A stretch of 64,000 nt of DNA from Providencia manganoxydans (GTDB taxonomy: Bacteria > Pseudomonadota > Gammaproteobacteria > Enterobacterales > Enterobacteriaceae), in NCBI RefSeq assembly GCF_016618195.1, contig NZ_CP067099.1, positions 1,674,001 to 1,738,000 of the forward strand. Direction: 5' to 3'. The position numbers and the translations under genes were made by a program. Shown here piece by piece: positions 42,611 to 51,536 of the stretch (its first letter is position 1; each line of letters begins with the position of its first letter). Under the pieces are notes generated by a model, which was not told the DNA's origin, ran no database searches, and was given only the letters and a program-made list of their open reading frames with translations.

Positions 42611-44338
42611 CTAGCTATCCTCTAAAGGTATTGGCTCTAATACCACCGTGACTATCCGTGAACCAATCATCTCACTGATCCTCATCTGTAAAGACGTCAA
42701 GCTAATTACCATGCCCTGCGTTGGTTCTCCAGTTGAGATACTATAAATAAACTGATCTAGCGTTTGTATGTTCTCATTATCAATTTGAATGCCATAAGAT
42801 TCATAAATTTCATCAAGCCTTGTTGTTCCTTTTAGGCTAAGCCCTGTTGATGGTAGCTCTATAGGCATTAACTCGGAAGAAATCTTTTCAGAGAATAGAC
42901 GCTCGAGAAAAAGACGATTTTCAGGTTTCAGGACGACAAATAAATGATCATTGGCAAGTAACTTTGTTGAACCTCTAGGAGGAAGAACGCTCTTACCGCG
43001 AGTGATCATGGCAATAACGGTTTGGTCAGGTAAAGCCAATTGTGATAAACGGCGGTCAACAGCAGAGCAATCTTCACCTAAAGTATATTCGACAAGATCT
43101 GCATCAATTTGATCGACAGCTGTGATATCAAGCGTTGCGGCTGGAAGAAGAGGAGGGGGCTGCATCAAATTCAGTTTGCGGGCGACATAAGGTAAAGTTG
43201 AGCCTTGTAATGTAGCCGATATTAACACCACAAAAAACACCACATCAAAAATTAGATTTGCTCCAGGTAAGCCATAAATAAAAGGAAAGATGGCTAATAT
43301 AATAGGGACAGAGCCGCGCAGACCAACCCAAGAGACTAATGTGATCTCTTCGCGATTGAACCCAAATAATTTTAACACAGGAACAACAGCAATTGGGCGA
43401 GCAATAAAGGTTAATACCAGTGCAATAACTAGCCCTTCAAACCACACTTCCAGTAATGAACTTGGGTTGACTAACAAGCCTAACATGACGAACATGATAA
43501 TTTGGCTTAGCCAAGCTAACCCATCATGAAATAAGAAAGTATTGCGCTGAAAAACAAAACGAGCATTACCGATAACGACGCCAGTTACAAAAATTGATAA
43601 GAAACCACTACCTTGTAAATTGCTTGCAATACCAAAGGATAGTAAGCCACAAGCTGCTACTAATACAGGGTAAAGTCCTGTGGCCAGTAATTTAATCTTA
43701 TTAATAATTTTGATCGATAGCCAGCCAACGCTTAGACCAACTAAGGTACCAATCCCCATTTGACTGATAAATAATAATAGTAGCTCGCTACCTGAAGCTT
43801 GCTGGTTCATTAGTAATTGTAACAGGCCGACGGTTAAAAAAATTGCCATCGGGTCGTTAGTGGCACTTTCAATCTCTAAAGTTGATTGCAAACGTTCATT
43901 AAGATAGATCCCTGCATTACGTAATAATGAAAAAACGGCAGCGGCATCCGTTGACCCCACAATTGCGCCAAGTAAAAGGCCTTCAAGTAGCGGTATACCT
44001 AAAATGTACGCCGCAGCTAATCCTGTAATACCTGCGGTGACTAATACACCAAATGTAGCGAGAGTGAATGCGGGTTTCCAAACAAGGCGAATAGATTTCA
44101 CCGAAGTTTGCAAACCCCCATCAAATAAGATCAGTGCTAATGCTAGAGAACCAACGGCATAAGAGACGTTAACATTGTTAAACGCAATTTGGCCAATGCC
44201 ATCTTCCCCTGCTAGCATGCCGATGAATAGGAACATAACCAGCATTGGCAAGCCTAGCCGAGCCGAGAGTTTACTGGAAAAAATACCCAGTAAGATGAGT
44301 ATAGAAGTGAGTAATATTAACTGTTCAATTGTTAGCAT
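42611..44338 (-). CDS. nhaP2: K+/H+ antiporter NhaP2 (CvrA)
   Basis: This is a CPA1-type inner-membrane cation/proton antiporter that exports K+ and helps volume and pH control. The 575-residue protein (578 in E. coli) has about twelve N-terminal membrane segments with the ion-site motif ESATNDPMAIFL and GAIVGSTDAAAVFSLL. A cytoplasmic TrkA-C domain and a C-terminal CorC/HlyC-type domain follow. It is alone between ERIC-like DNA and an AT-rich promoter region. Confidence 0.9.
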   Translation of the reverse strand: MLTIEQLILLTSILILLGIFSSKLSARLGLPMLVMFLFIGMLAGEDGIGQIAFNNVNVSYAVGSLALALILFDGGLQTSVKSIRLVWKPAFTLATFGVLVTAGITGLAAAYILGIPLLEGLLLGAIVGSTDAAAVFSLLRNAGIYLNERLQSTLEIESATNDPMAIFLTVGLLQLLMNQQASGSELLLLFISQMGIGTLVGLSVGWLSIKIINKIKLLATGLYPVLVAACGLLSFGIASNLQGSGFLSIFVTGVVIGNARFVFQRNTFLFHDGLAWLSQIIMFVMLGLLVNPSSLLEVWFEGLVIALVLTFIARPIAVVPVLKLFGFNREEITLVSWVGLRGSVPIILAIFPFIYGLPGANLIFDVVFFVVLISATLQGSTLPYVARKLNLMQPPPLLPAATLDITAVDQIDADLVEYTLGEDCSAVDRRLSQLALPDQTVIAMITRGKSVLPPRGSTKLLANDHLFVVLKPENRLFLERLFSEKISSELMPIELPSTGLSLKGTTRLDEIYESYGIQIDNENIQTLDQFIYSISTGEPTQGMVISLTSLQMRISEMIGSRIVTVVLEPIPLEDS

Positions 44339-44733
44339 AATCAGATTTAAGTTAGGGGGTGAGTAACACGCTGATAATGTATCATTGTTGCGAGTAAGGT
44401 CATCAGCAATGAAAATAAAACAATTAAGATAGTACTATGGCTGAAAACACAATAATTTTAATTTAATCGTTATATCACTATGATTATACAACAGATAAAA
44501 ACAAATAAATTGACATATAACTGTATTTTTAAATCAGATGATGTCTTCATATGATAATTTTATTGACTAATTAATAATGTTTAGTACTTGAATTCCTTTA
44601 ATGATTAATTTATTTAATGTATTTTGATTTTTTGTTTATGTGATTATATTAATTTCATGCTAATCAATCAATTATGTTCTAGTGTGGTTTCTGCATGATA
44701 GGATGAGTGAACAATAGTAGGAGAGGGAGAGGA
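44339..44733. promoter_or_regulatory. nhaP2 upstream region
   Basis: About 400 bases of AT-rich DNA separate nhaP2 from the terminator of the MetNI operon. It must include the nhaP2 promoter; nothing else is recognisable. Confidence 0.35.
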
Positions 44734-44770
44734 GAAAAATGACCGATAAGTGCGGTTCATACCGGTCATT
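44734..44770 (-). terminator. Terminator of the MetNI-type operon
   Basis: AATGACCG (44739-44746) pairs with CGGTCATT (44763-44770), and on the minus strand the stem is followed by TTTCTCC. It lies just beyond the permease stop. Confidence 0.7.
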
Positions 44771-44776
44771 GTGTTA

Positions 44777-45445
44777 TCAATGATATCTTGCCCTTTTAGC
44801 GAGATAATCACCGATCATCTGCATTCCTTGTACAATGATGACCAATGTCACAACGGTAATCGCCATCGCAACATTATCAAAGCGTTGATAGCCATAGTTA
44901 AGTGCTAAATCGCCAACACCACCACCACCGACAGCACCTGCCATTGCTGTTGCGCCAACGAGTGTGATACTGGCAGCCGTTAAACTTAGGATCAGAGATG
45001 ATTTGGCCTCAGGTAAAATAAAGTGCCAAACAATCTGCCAATTGGTTGCTCCCATAGCATCAGCCGCTTCAATAATCCCCGAATGAACGCTTAACAAAGA
45101 ATTTTCAATTAAACGTGAAGTATAGGGAGCAATATAGATCACTAAAGGTACGATCGCTGCGGTTGTGCCGATTGAAGTGCCAACCATCAGTCGAGTAAGA
45201 GGGATCATAGCGACTAATAAAATAATAAAAGGCAATGAACGAATAGTGTTAATAATTGGGTTGATAATGCGGTATATCCATTTGTTTTCCCATATACCAT
45301 CAGGTCGAGTGACCACTAAAACGATACCTAACAAAATACCTAGTAATGAGCCAATCACCAGCGCAATAGAAACCATGGTAAAGGTTTCGGACATTGCGAG
45401 GAAAAATTGTTTACTGGTTAATGCCGTATCAAACCATTGTGTCAT
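44777..45445 (-). CDS. MetI-type ABC transporter permease
   Basis: This inner-membrane permease belongs to the methionine-uptake family and has 222 residues, about six hydrophobic segments and an EAA loop (EAADAMGATNWQIVWHFILPEA). It keeps the family signatures RSLPFIILLVAMIPLTR and GAVGGGGVGDLA. Its start overlaps the MetN-type gene by four bases. Because it sits with oxidative enzymes, it is probably a paralogue for an organosulfur compound rather than the housekeeping methionine importer; that is inference. Confidence 0.88.
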   Translation of the reverse strand: MTQWFDTALTSKQFFLAMSETFTMVSIALVIGSLLGILLGIVLVVTRPDGIWENKWIYRIINPIINTIRSLPFIILLVAMIPLTRLMVGTSIGTTAAIVPLVIYIAPYTSRLIENSLLSVHSGIIEAADAMGATNWQIVWHFILPEAKSSLILSLTAASITLVGATAMAGAVGGGGVGDLALNYGYQRFDNVAMAITVVTLVIIVQGMQMIGDYLAKRARYH

Positions 45446-46455
45446 AGAGCCCCCTTACTGACTGCAACGCCACGCTGGCGCAAAAATTCAATGCCATCAC
45501 GAATATTGTTTTCTTCACCAACAATTTGTACAAACATACTGCCTAAAACTACGCCACTGATTTCTTTCATGTTGGCAAATAAAATATTAATTTTTACTTT
45601 ATCTTGTAATATCAGCTCATTGACCACGGGCTGTTGTGCCGAAGCACCTAAAAACTCTAAGCGATAAACATTGTGTTGATGCTCTAAATTATCTAATACG
45701 CGTTTAGGTATTTCCTCATTGAGTACTGTACGCACAAATTTCTGTGTTGTCGGTTGTTGCGGGTTTGCAAATATATCGAGGACTGAGCCTTCTTCAACAA
45801 CACGACCATTTTCCATCACAGCTACGCGGTGGCAGATTTGTTCAATCACTTCCATTTCATGAGTAACTAATAAAATAGTAATTTTTTGCTCTCTATTGAT
45901 TTTTTTGAGCAATGATAAAATCGATAATGTGGTCTGTGGATCTAATGCCGATGTGGCTTCGTCACATAATAAAATTTTGGGATTATTAATTAATGCACGA
46001 GCAATACCCACTCGTTGCTTTTGTCCACCAGAAAGCTGCCCCGGGTATTGATGTTTTTTATCGCTCAGTTCTACATAAGCTAAAATATCATCAATACGTC
46101 GTTCGATTTCTTGTTTACTCACACCAGATAACAGTAATGGCATGGCAATATTTTGGGCAACAGTCTTGGTTTCTAATAAATTAAAATGTTGAAAAATCAT
46201 GCCAATACTTTTTTTATGAGCTCGAATTTCTGCCGCACTGTGATGTGCGATATTTTGCCCATTAATGATCACTTCACCTGAAGAGGGTTTTTCTAGCTGA
46301 TTCACTAAGCGGATCAGAGTACTTTTACCCGCACCGCTATAGCCAATAAAACCGAAAATTTCACCTTCATTAATTTGTAAATTAACATTTTGCAGTGCGG
46401 TTAGTGACTGGCCTTCTTTTTGATAGATTTTTTCGATGTTTTTAAATGTAATCAT
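45442..46455 (-). CDS. MetN-type ABC transporter ATP-binding protein
   Basis: This is a 337-residue ATPase of the MetN family. Walker A is GYSGAGKST, the signature [15 protein letters not shown], Walker B ILLCDEATSALDPQ, and the H-loop VTHEME. A C-terminal NIL/ACT domain (about 260-337), which in MetN mediates trans-inhibition by substrate, is present. Two bases separate it from the monooxygenase gene, so it is the third gene of a coupled operon. Confidence 0.9.
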   Translation of the reverse strand: MITFKNIEKIYQKEGQSLTALQNVNLQINEGEIFGFIGYSGAGKSTLIRLVNQLEKPSSGEVIINGQNIAHHSAAEIRAHKKSIGMIFQHFNLLETKTVAQNIAMPLLLSGVSKQEIERRIDDILAYVELSDKKHQYPGQLSGGQKQRVGIARALINNPKILLCDEATSALDPQTTLSILSLLKKINREQKITILLVTHEMEVIEQICHRVAVMENGRVVEEGSVLDIFANPQQPTTQKFVRTVLNEEIPKRVLDNLEHQHNVYRLEFLGASAQQPVVNELILQDKVKINILFANMKEISGVVLGSMFVQIVGEENNIRDGIEFLRQRGVAVSKGAL

Positions 46456-46457
46456 AA

Positions 46458-47915
46458 TTACTCCACACTATCCGCTTGGGTGATCCGTAAGCGATAAGGG
46501 AGTGCTGGTTGCCACTCATCTCCTAGTAGTTCAGCTTCAGTACTGTCTTTCACCTGTTGCAAGTGTTGTTGTTGATGAGCAAGATAAAGCTTAGCAGCAA
46601 TATGCTCTGCAAGTTTTAGTGCGCCAGTATTGGTATTAGGGATTAAACCAATAATCGGCCCCATGCTGAGTGATGCCGCTAAATTAAAGCAATACAGATT
46701 ACTTAATTCAGATAGATGACAGTTTTCTTTTGGCAGAAACTCAAAGTTAGCACCTAAATAAGGATATAAAGCAAATTCACTGTTCTCTTCATCGCTAGGA
46801 GGACTATAAACTTCTCCCCATGTACGAATAAAAGGGGTAACTTTGCTAAATGCAGTATGTTTCTGCCAGTTTAAGCGGTAGCCAGTGGCTAAGATCAGAT
46901 AATCAGCAATATACTCGCCAGTGGTTGTATCAATATGCAGTTTATTATTTTTTACTGTGATCTGCTTGATTTGAGTATCGAAATTAAAATAAGCATTATC
47001 ATGGCAAGATACTCTCAGCGTGCTGCCATGCGGTGCTGGAGTCTTGGCTTTAACAACATAGTCGCTGTAATGCCATTTTTGAGCGTCAGTAAATTGACTA
47101 TAGGCTTCGGTAAACCCAGGGTTTCCAGCAACTTTACCGCGATTAACTCTTGGCATATCTTTCGCTCGGATCAGTAATTCAACCGAGCGAGCACCGTGTT
47201 CTAATGCAGTAGCTGAGCTATCCATTGCACCAGCGCTGTAGCCAACTACAGCAATATCTAATCCATTGAAACGGCTATAATCACTCCCTGCGTAAGAATG
47301 TTCCCAATAATGATTAGGAATAGTATCCATAAATGCAGGAATATTAGGTTCACTGAATGACTCCATACCTGTGGCAAGGATCACATGTTGCGCTTGATAG
47401 CGTTGTTCTCCGTCTGGCGTCTTAAAAGTGAGTATATAACCTTGTGCACTTAATTCAGTATCAATTAATTGATATTGATTCAGTACATAAGGTGCGGTCA
47501 TTTTTTTGAACCATTGAAGATATTCGCCCCATTGCAGGCGTGGAATTTTATCTAGTAAATCCCACTGTTCATCACCGAACTGTGCCTTAAACCAAGCTTG
47601 AAACGTCAGTGAAGGTGAGGCAAGTGCGGGGCCAACAACATGTTTTGGTGAACGTAATGTTTCCATTAACGCAGGGGTTTGCCATGGACCTTCTCTTCCT
47701 GCAACGGCTTGATCAAATACAACGGATCCAATTCCTTGTAATTTAAGAGCAAAAGCGGCAGTGATACCTGACATTCCAGCGCCAATGATCGCTACATCCA
47801 ATTGATGATGCGAATGATTTGGCGTTAATGACCAATTTGTTAGCGGTAAATTAAGGTATTGCAAATCACGACGAATTTGCTCTTCCAGAGCCTTTAAACC
47901 ATTATACGAGGTCAT
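46458..47915 (-). CDS. FAD-dependent monooxygenase (FMO/BVMO-like)
   Basis: This is a 485-residue flavoprotein with two Rossmann folds: FAD-binding DVAIIGAGMSGITAA near the N-terminus and NAD(P)-binding DIAVVGYSAGAMDSS in the middle. It has an FMO-like linker (WEHSYAGSDYSRFNG) and the late ILATGYRLNW motif. It should hydroxylate or oxygenate a small substrate; which one is unknown. ATG 47915 is chosen because AAGGAG lies seven bases upstream; a further upstream ATG would overlap the preceding gene. Confidence 0.8.
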   Translation of the reverse strand: MTSYNGLKALEEQIRRDLQYLNLPLTNWSLTPNHSHHQLDVAIIGAGMSGITAAFALKLQGIGSVVFDQAVAGREGPWQTPALMETLRSPKHVVGPALASPSLTFQAWFKAQFGDEQWDLLDKIPRLQWGEYLQWFKKMTAPYVLNQYQLIDTELSAQGYILTFKTPDGEQRYQAQHVILATGMESFSEPNIPAFMDTIPNHYWEHSYAGSDYSRFNGLDIAVVGYSAGAMDSSATALEHGARSVELLIRAKDMPRVNRGKVAGNPGFTEAYSQFTDAQKWHYSDYVVKAKTPAPHGSTLRVSCHDNAYFNFDTQIKQITVKNNKLHIDTTTGEYIADYLILATGYRLNWQKHTAFSKVTPFIRTWGEVYSPPSDEENSEFALYPYLGANFEFLPKENCHLSELSNLYCFNLAASLSMGPIIGLIPNTNTGALKLAEHIAAKLYLAHQQQHLQQVKDSTEAELLGDEWQPALPYRLRITQADSVE

Positions 47916-47919
47916 TGGT

Positions 47920-49044
47920 TTACTCCTTATTTTCTTCGATTTGAAATGGCTCACCTAAAGAAAGCATCAAACGGTTTGCCCAAGAGAAAAACGCAGTAGA
48001 CTGAATGAGATCGAGTAATTCGAGTTCAGATAATCCCAATTTCCTCAATAAAACAATTTGCTGATGGTTAGCTTGTATCGGTGTAGCAGAAAGCGCAGTT
48101 GCTAGGTCGGTGATTGCGGTTAGGCGCTCATCGAAACCGTCGGCAAGTGCTGAGCCAACTGGTGTCGCTAATAACTTTTCAACATCAGTACGACGATCTT
48201 TAGCGTATTGACTGGCTTTACGTGCATGAACTGAAGCACAGTAAATACAACCATTAACTTTACTTGCTGCTGCTGCGGCAAATTCACGCTCCCAGCGAGG
48301 TAGGCCACCGGCGGTATAAAAAACACCGCGATCAATTAAGGTACGAATTTCCAGAATTTTGCTTTGATGAGCAAGCAATAAAAAATATTCAGAGTTTAGT
48401 TGTCCAAACTTTTTCATCACTTGTGTTTCGTCGGCATCAAGAGTTTGAGGATCACGAGCGTTGAGCCATGCTTCCCAACCAAGTTGTTCTTGGGTGAATG
48501 CGGTTGGAGAAGGTTTTCCTTGATGTGTTTGTGGGTGATTATTCCACTGCCCAGCAGTAATCAAGGGTGTGTGAATATGTGATGGCTCATGCTGTTGTAG
48601 CAATCGCAATCCTTCTATCAAGCGAGCTTGGTAAGTAACAAAGGTAATTAATTGAGCGAGTAAAATGATGTCACTTTCAATCCACCCATGGTGAGTTAAA
48701 GCATTGAGTAGCTGATAATCAGTTTGTTTGGGGTGGTTAACCAGTGTTTGTAAATATTTTTCGGCAGCTTTAAAGGCGGGATCAGTTAAATTGAGGGGAT
48801 GCTGACCTAAAGATTGCTGATAAAAATACGCCAGTGTTGCACTACCTGTTTGCTCGGCCACAATACTCGCGAAGTGATATTTTATTTCAGGTGTTAAACG
48901 AGAAGAATCTACGGAAAAAATAATATCAAAAGCGGCTTGAGTATTGTCAGTCGCAGCTGCTCGTTCATTTCTGGTAATTGCTAAATTTGACTCTGGTGTT
49001 AGTTCAATGAGTTCATTAATTAAATCATTATTTGGAATAGACAT
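47920..49044 (-). CDS. Fused CMD/alkylhydroperoxidase-domain protein
   Basis: The 374-residue protein appears to join two related helical domains of the AhpD/carboxymuconolactone decarboxylase fold. The second half carries the redox motif CIYCASVHARKASQ (CxxC-x3-H), expected to reduce peroxides or relay electrons. The first half (about residues 1-170) lacks a CxxC. I recall related single-domain proteins in Avi_7169/Avi_7170-type families beside importers and flavin oxygenases. It is the first gene of the operon and its stop is four bases from the monooxygenase ATG. Confidence 0.75.
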   Translation of the reverse strand: MSIPNNDLINELIELTPESNLAITRNERAAATDNTQAAFDIIFSVDSSRLTPEIKYHFASIVAEQTGSATLAYFYQQSLGQHPLNLTDPAFKAAEKYLQTLVNHPKQTDYQLLNALTHHGWIESDIILLAQLITFVTYQARLIEGLRLLQQHEPSHIHTPLITAGQWNNHPQTHQGKPSPTAFTQEQLGWEAWLNARDPQTLDADETQVMKKFGQLNSEYFLLLAHQSKILEIRTLIDRGVFYTAGGLPRWEREFAAAAASKVNGCIYCASVHARKASQYAKDRRTDVEKLLATPVGSALADGFDERLTAITDLATALSATPIQANHQQIVLLRKLGLSELELLDLIQSTAFFSWANRLMLSLGEPFQIEENKE

Positions 49045-49259
49045 CTTACAATTCTCTTTATATACATTTTTATCTTATTTATTCATTACATAACAAGAAA
49101 CCCATTATTCGAACGAACAAATCGCTATATCCATATTCCTAAATGTTATTAAAATGGCTTTATATATAATATTAGTAATAAGTTATAGCGATATGTTATA
49201 AATCAGATGAAATAATTATGATTATACTGACCCTATTATTTACACAGGGTCGTAACATC
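49045..49259. promoter_or_regulatory. Divergent control region of the MetNIQ-type cluster
   Basis: This AT-rich interval drives the CMD-FMO-MetNI operon leftward and the MetQ-type gene rightward. A 9-bp inverted pair (ATCGCTATA at 49121-49129, TATAGCGAT at 49184-49192) is the clearest symmetric element. No MetJ boxes (AGACGTCT repeats) are visible. The regulator is unknown. Confidence 0.45.
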
Positions 49260-50093
49260 ATGTTGAAACAAAAAATAAAATATTTAGCTTTAGTTGCCAC
49301 AGCAGTGATTGCATTGGCTGCATGTAATGATAATAACGAGAAAAATAACCCAAATAAGAAGGAAATAACCATCGGCTTTGGCGTTGGTAATTATATTGAT
49401 CAAGTCGAAAAAGGAATCGTTCCGATATTAGAAAAAAAAGGTTATAAAGTTACCTTGCGACAATTTTCACAAAATAGGCAAATAAACCCCGCATTTGAAG
49501 AGGGATCCATTGACGCTTCAGTAAATCAAAGCCGAGCTTATATGGAAGCGTATAATAAGAAAAATAATATCAATATGGTTGCCTTAGCAGATTCCCCAAG
49601 CGCACCACAAAGTTTACGTTCTAACAAACATAAATCATTGAATGAAGTAAAAGATGGTATGATTGTCGCATTATCTAATGATCCGGTAAACGCAGAGCGT
49701 GGAGCTCGAATTTTAGAGCAATTAGGTTGGATAAAAATAAAGCCTAATACCAATACATTAACTTTTAGCGTGAATGATATAGAGCCTGCTAAATATAATT
49801 TAGATATCCGTGAAACAGATGCTGCGCAAGGTCTACGTTTATTAGATGATGTTGATTTTGTTGTGGTAAATGGTAACTATGTTGCGAGTGCAGGCCAGCG
49901 TATTGCGGATGGATTAGTGATTGAAGACTCGCCTTTAGAGCATCGTGTTATTGTGACAGTAATGCAAGATAATGTGAACTCTCAATGGGCAAAAGATTTA
50001 AAAGATGCTTTCGAGTCAAAAGAATATGCGGATTATATTCGTTCACAACGCATATATGATGGCTTTATTGAGCCTGAAGTATGGAATAAGTAA
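49260..50093 (+). CDS. MetQ/NlpA-type substrate-binding lipoprotein
   Basis: This 277-residue lipoprotein (lipobox IALAAC, Cys22) is the binding component of the MetNI-type importer. It has the family features IGFGVGNY near the start, the DASVNQSRAYMEAYN segment, IVALSNDPVNAERGARILE, and a C-terminal QRIYDGFIEPEVW. ATG 49260 starts a proper signal peptide (MLKQKIKYLALVA); an upstream extension from 49218 does not. It is transcribed away from the operon it serves, unlike E. coli metNIQ. Confidence 0.88.
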   Translation: MLKQKIKYLALVATAVIALAACNDNNEKNNPNKKEITIGFGVGNYIDQVEKGIVPILEKKGYKVTLRQFSQNRQINPAFEEGSIDASVNQSRAYMEAYNKKNNINMVALADSPSAPQSLRSNKHKSLNEVKDGMIVALSNDPVNAERGARILEQLGWIKIKPNTNTLTFSVNDIEPAKYNLDIRETDAAQGLRLLDDVDFVVVNGNYVASAGQRIADGLVIEDSPLEHRVIVTVMQDNVNSQWAKDLKDAFESKEYADYIRSQRIYDGFIEPEVWNK

Positions 50094-50132
50094 CTAACAA
50101 AATCCTAGTCTACTTTTTATTGTTAATTATGG

Positions 50133-50163
50133 CCACCTAGTATGTTATTAGGTGGTTTTTTAT
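50133..50163 (+). terminator. Rho-independent terminator after the MetQ-type gene
   Basis: CCACCTA (50133-50139) pairs with TAGGTGG (50149-50155) and TTTTTTATTA follows. Confidence 0.8.
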
Positions 50164-50382
50164 TATTTTAATATGGTTGGAAATAACAGTGATGTAATAT
50201 GAAAAATATTCGTCTTGTATTGATGGACAAAGTGTTTATTTTTAGTTAATTAATAAAGGCATTGCTATACTTCAGATAGTCGTGCTTTGGGTGATGAAGT
50301 TCACCGGTTGTCTAGCTATACATCTCATTATTTTAAGTATAAAAATAATAACTGAGCAAATACATCGCAAAAGGGAAAATCT

Positions 50383-51120
50383 ATGTCTAACGAATTATTG
50401 AATGCCCTAAATTTATTAAAGTCAAAAAAGTGGGTCGATTTAACACATAGTTTTGATCAAGATTCACCACGTTTTTTTATGTTCGAAGCAGCGAAATTTC
50501 AGACATTATTCGATTATAAAGATGGTTTTTTTGCACAGCAATTTACTTTCCCCGGTCAATATGGCACGCATATTGATGCTCCATGCCATTTTGTACAAGG
50601 GAAACGTTATCTACACGAGTTAGAGCTTAAAGAGTTAGTTTTACCTTTGATCGTCATTGACCAATCACAGCGCGCTAAACAAGATCCAAACTTTGCTTTT
50701 TCGCGAGAAGATGTGCTTGATTTTGAAAAACAACATGGACAAATTGAAGCCGGAACTTTTGTTGCGTTGAGAACCGATTGGAGCCATCGCTGGCCATCAC
50801 AGGAAGCAATGGATAATAAAGATACAGAGGGTAACAATCAAATTCCAGGTTGGGGAATGGATGCATTGACGTTTTTATTTGAAGAACGAGGTATTAAAGC
50901 GATTGGTCATGAGACTTTTGATACCGATTCAGCCCAAGATTTTCGGCGTAATAATGCTTTGCAAGGGGAATATTATGTGTTGGAACAAGATACATATCAG
51001 ATTGAATTAATGACTAATCTTGATAAATTACCAACCCGAGGTGCTGTGATTTTTAATTTGGTCGCCAAACCTAACAATGCCAGTGGTTTCCCTGTTCGTT
51101 CTTTTGCAATCTTACCTTAA
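50383..51120 (+). CDS. Cyclase-family metal-dependent hydrolase
   Basis: This is a 245-residue protein of the cyclase/kynurenine formamidase-like family. The metal-binding motif QYGTHIDAPCHF is complete, with later GHETFDTDSAQ residues also expected near the metal. It starts with WVDLTHSFDQDSPRF, as family members do. The substrate is unknown; the formamidase/isatin hydrolase type is a guess. AAAGGGAAAA precedes the ATG. Confidence 0.82.
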   Translation: MSNELLNALNLLKSKKWVDLTHSFDQDSPRFFMFEAAKFQTLFDYKDGFFAQQFTFPGQYGTHIDAPCHFVQGKRYLHELELKELVLPLIVIDQSQRAKQDPNFAFSREDVLDFEKQHGQIEAGTFVALRTDWSHRWPSQEAMDNKDTEGNNQIPGWGMDALTFLFEERGIKAIGHETFDTDSAQDFRRNNALQGEYYVLEQDTYQIELMTNLDKLPTRGAVIFNLVAKPNNASGFPVRSFAILP

Positions 51121-51147
51121 ATTTAATTATCTAAATTTATCAGTGAA

Positions 51148-51251
51148 TTATAGTCGTCACACACCGTGCCGCAGCCGTGTTGGCTGCGCGCACTCGCACG
51201 AGTCAAACACCTCAGTAGGCTTCTAGCTATATCTAGAATTATTTAGGATAC
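51148..51251. repeat. ERIC-like repeat, degenerate
   Basis: The left end (TTATAGTCGTCACACACCGT) and the right end (CTATATCTAGAATTATTTAG) are eroded. A GC-rich hairpin GCAGCCGTGTTGGCTGC (51171-51187) lies inside. Confidence 0.5.
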
Positions 51252-51379
51252 GATAATAAAAGGCTGGCTGATAAATTTATCTTACTCCCTCTTAATTTAT
51301 CCACTTCTATCGCATTTTTATGAATATCGTTCCTTAGAGCGATAGTCAGGTTTGGTAATTTGTTTCTATATTAACAAAT

Positions 51380-51493
51380 AGACCCGTCATACTTCGAACT
51401 ACAAGGTTTTCCGCTAAGGTATGGTGACTACGCAGATGTGAGTTAGTCGCATAATTTTTCTGTTCCTAGCTACATCTCGAATTGTTTAAAGTA
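51380..51493. repeat. ERIC-like repeat
   Basis: It has AGACCCGTCATACTTCGAAC at the left, the internal TTCCGCTAAGGTATGGTGACTA segment in shortened form, and CATCTCGAATTGTTTAAAGT at the right. It ends about 40 bases before the SDR gene. Confidence 0.7.
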
Positions 51494-51536
51494 AAAATTA
51501 ACTTTGTATTAAGCATGAGTCGCGATAGGAGAGGGT

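Larger units (their letters stand above)
51121..51536. other. Intergenic region with two ERIC-like repeats
   Basis: Between the cyclase and SDR genes, 416 bases consist mainly of two ERIC-like copies and a short unique stretch (51252-51379). The SDR promoter must be close to the second copy. Confidence 0.5.

Noticed and set aside
49045..49259. MetJ operator for the MetNIQ-type cluster
   Set aside because: No tandem AGACGTCT-like boxes are present.
44777..50093. Housekeeping metNIQ operon
   Set aside because: The binding protein is divergent, and two redox enzymes are inserted and coupled, so a specialised paralogue is more likely.
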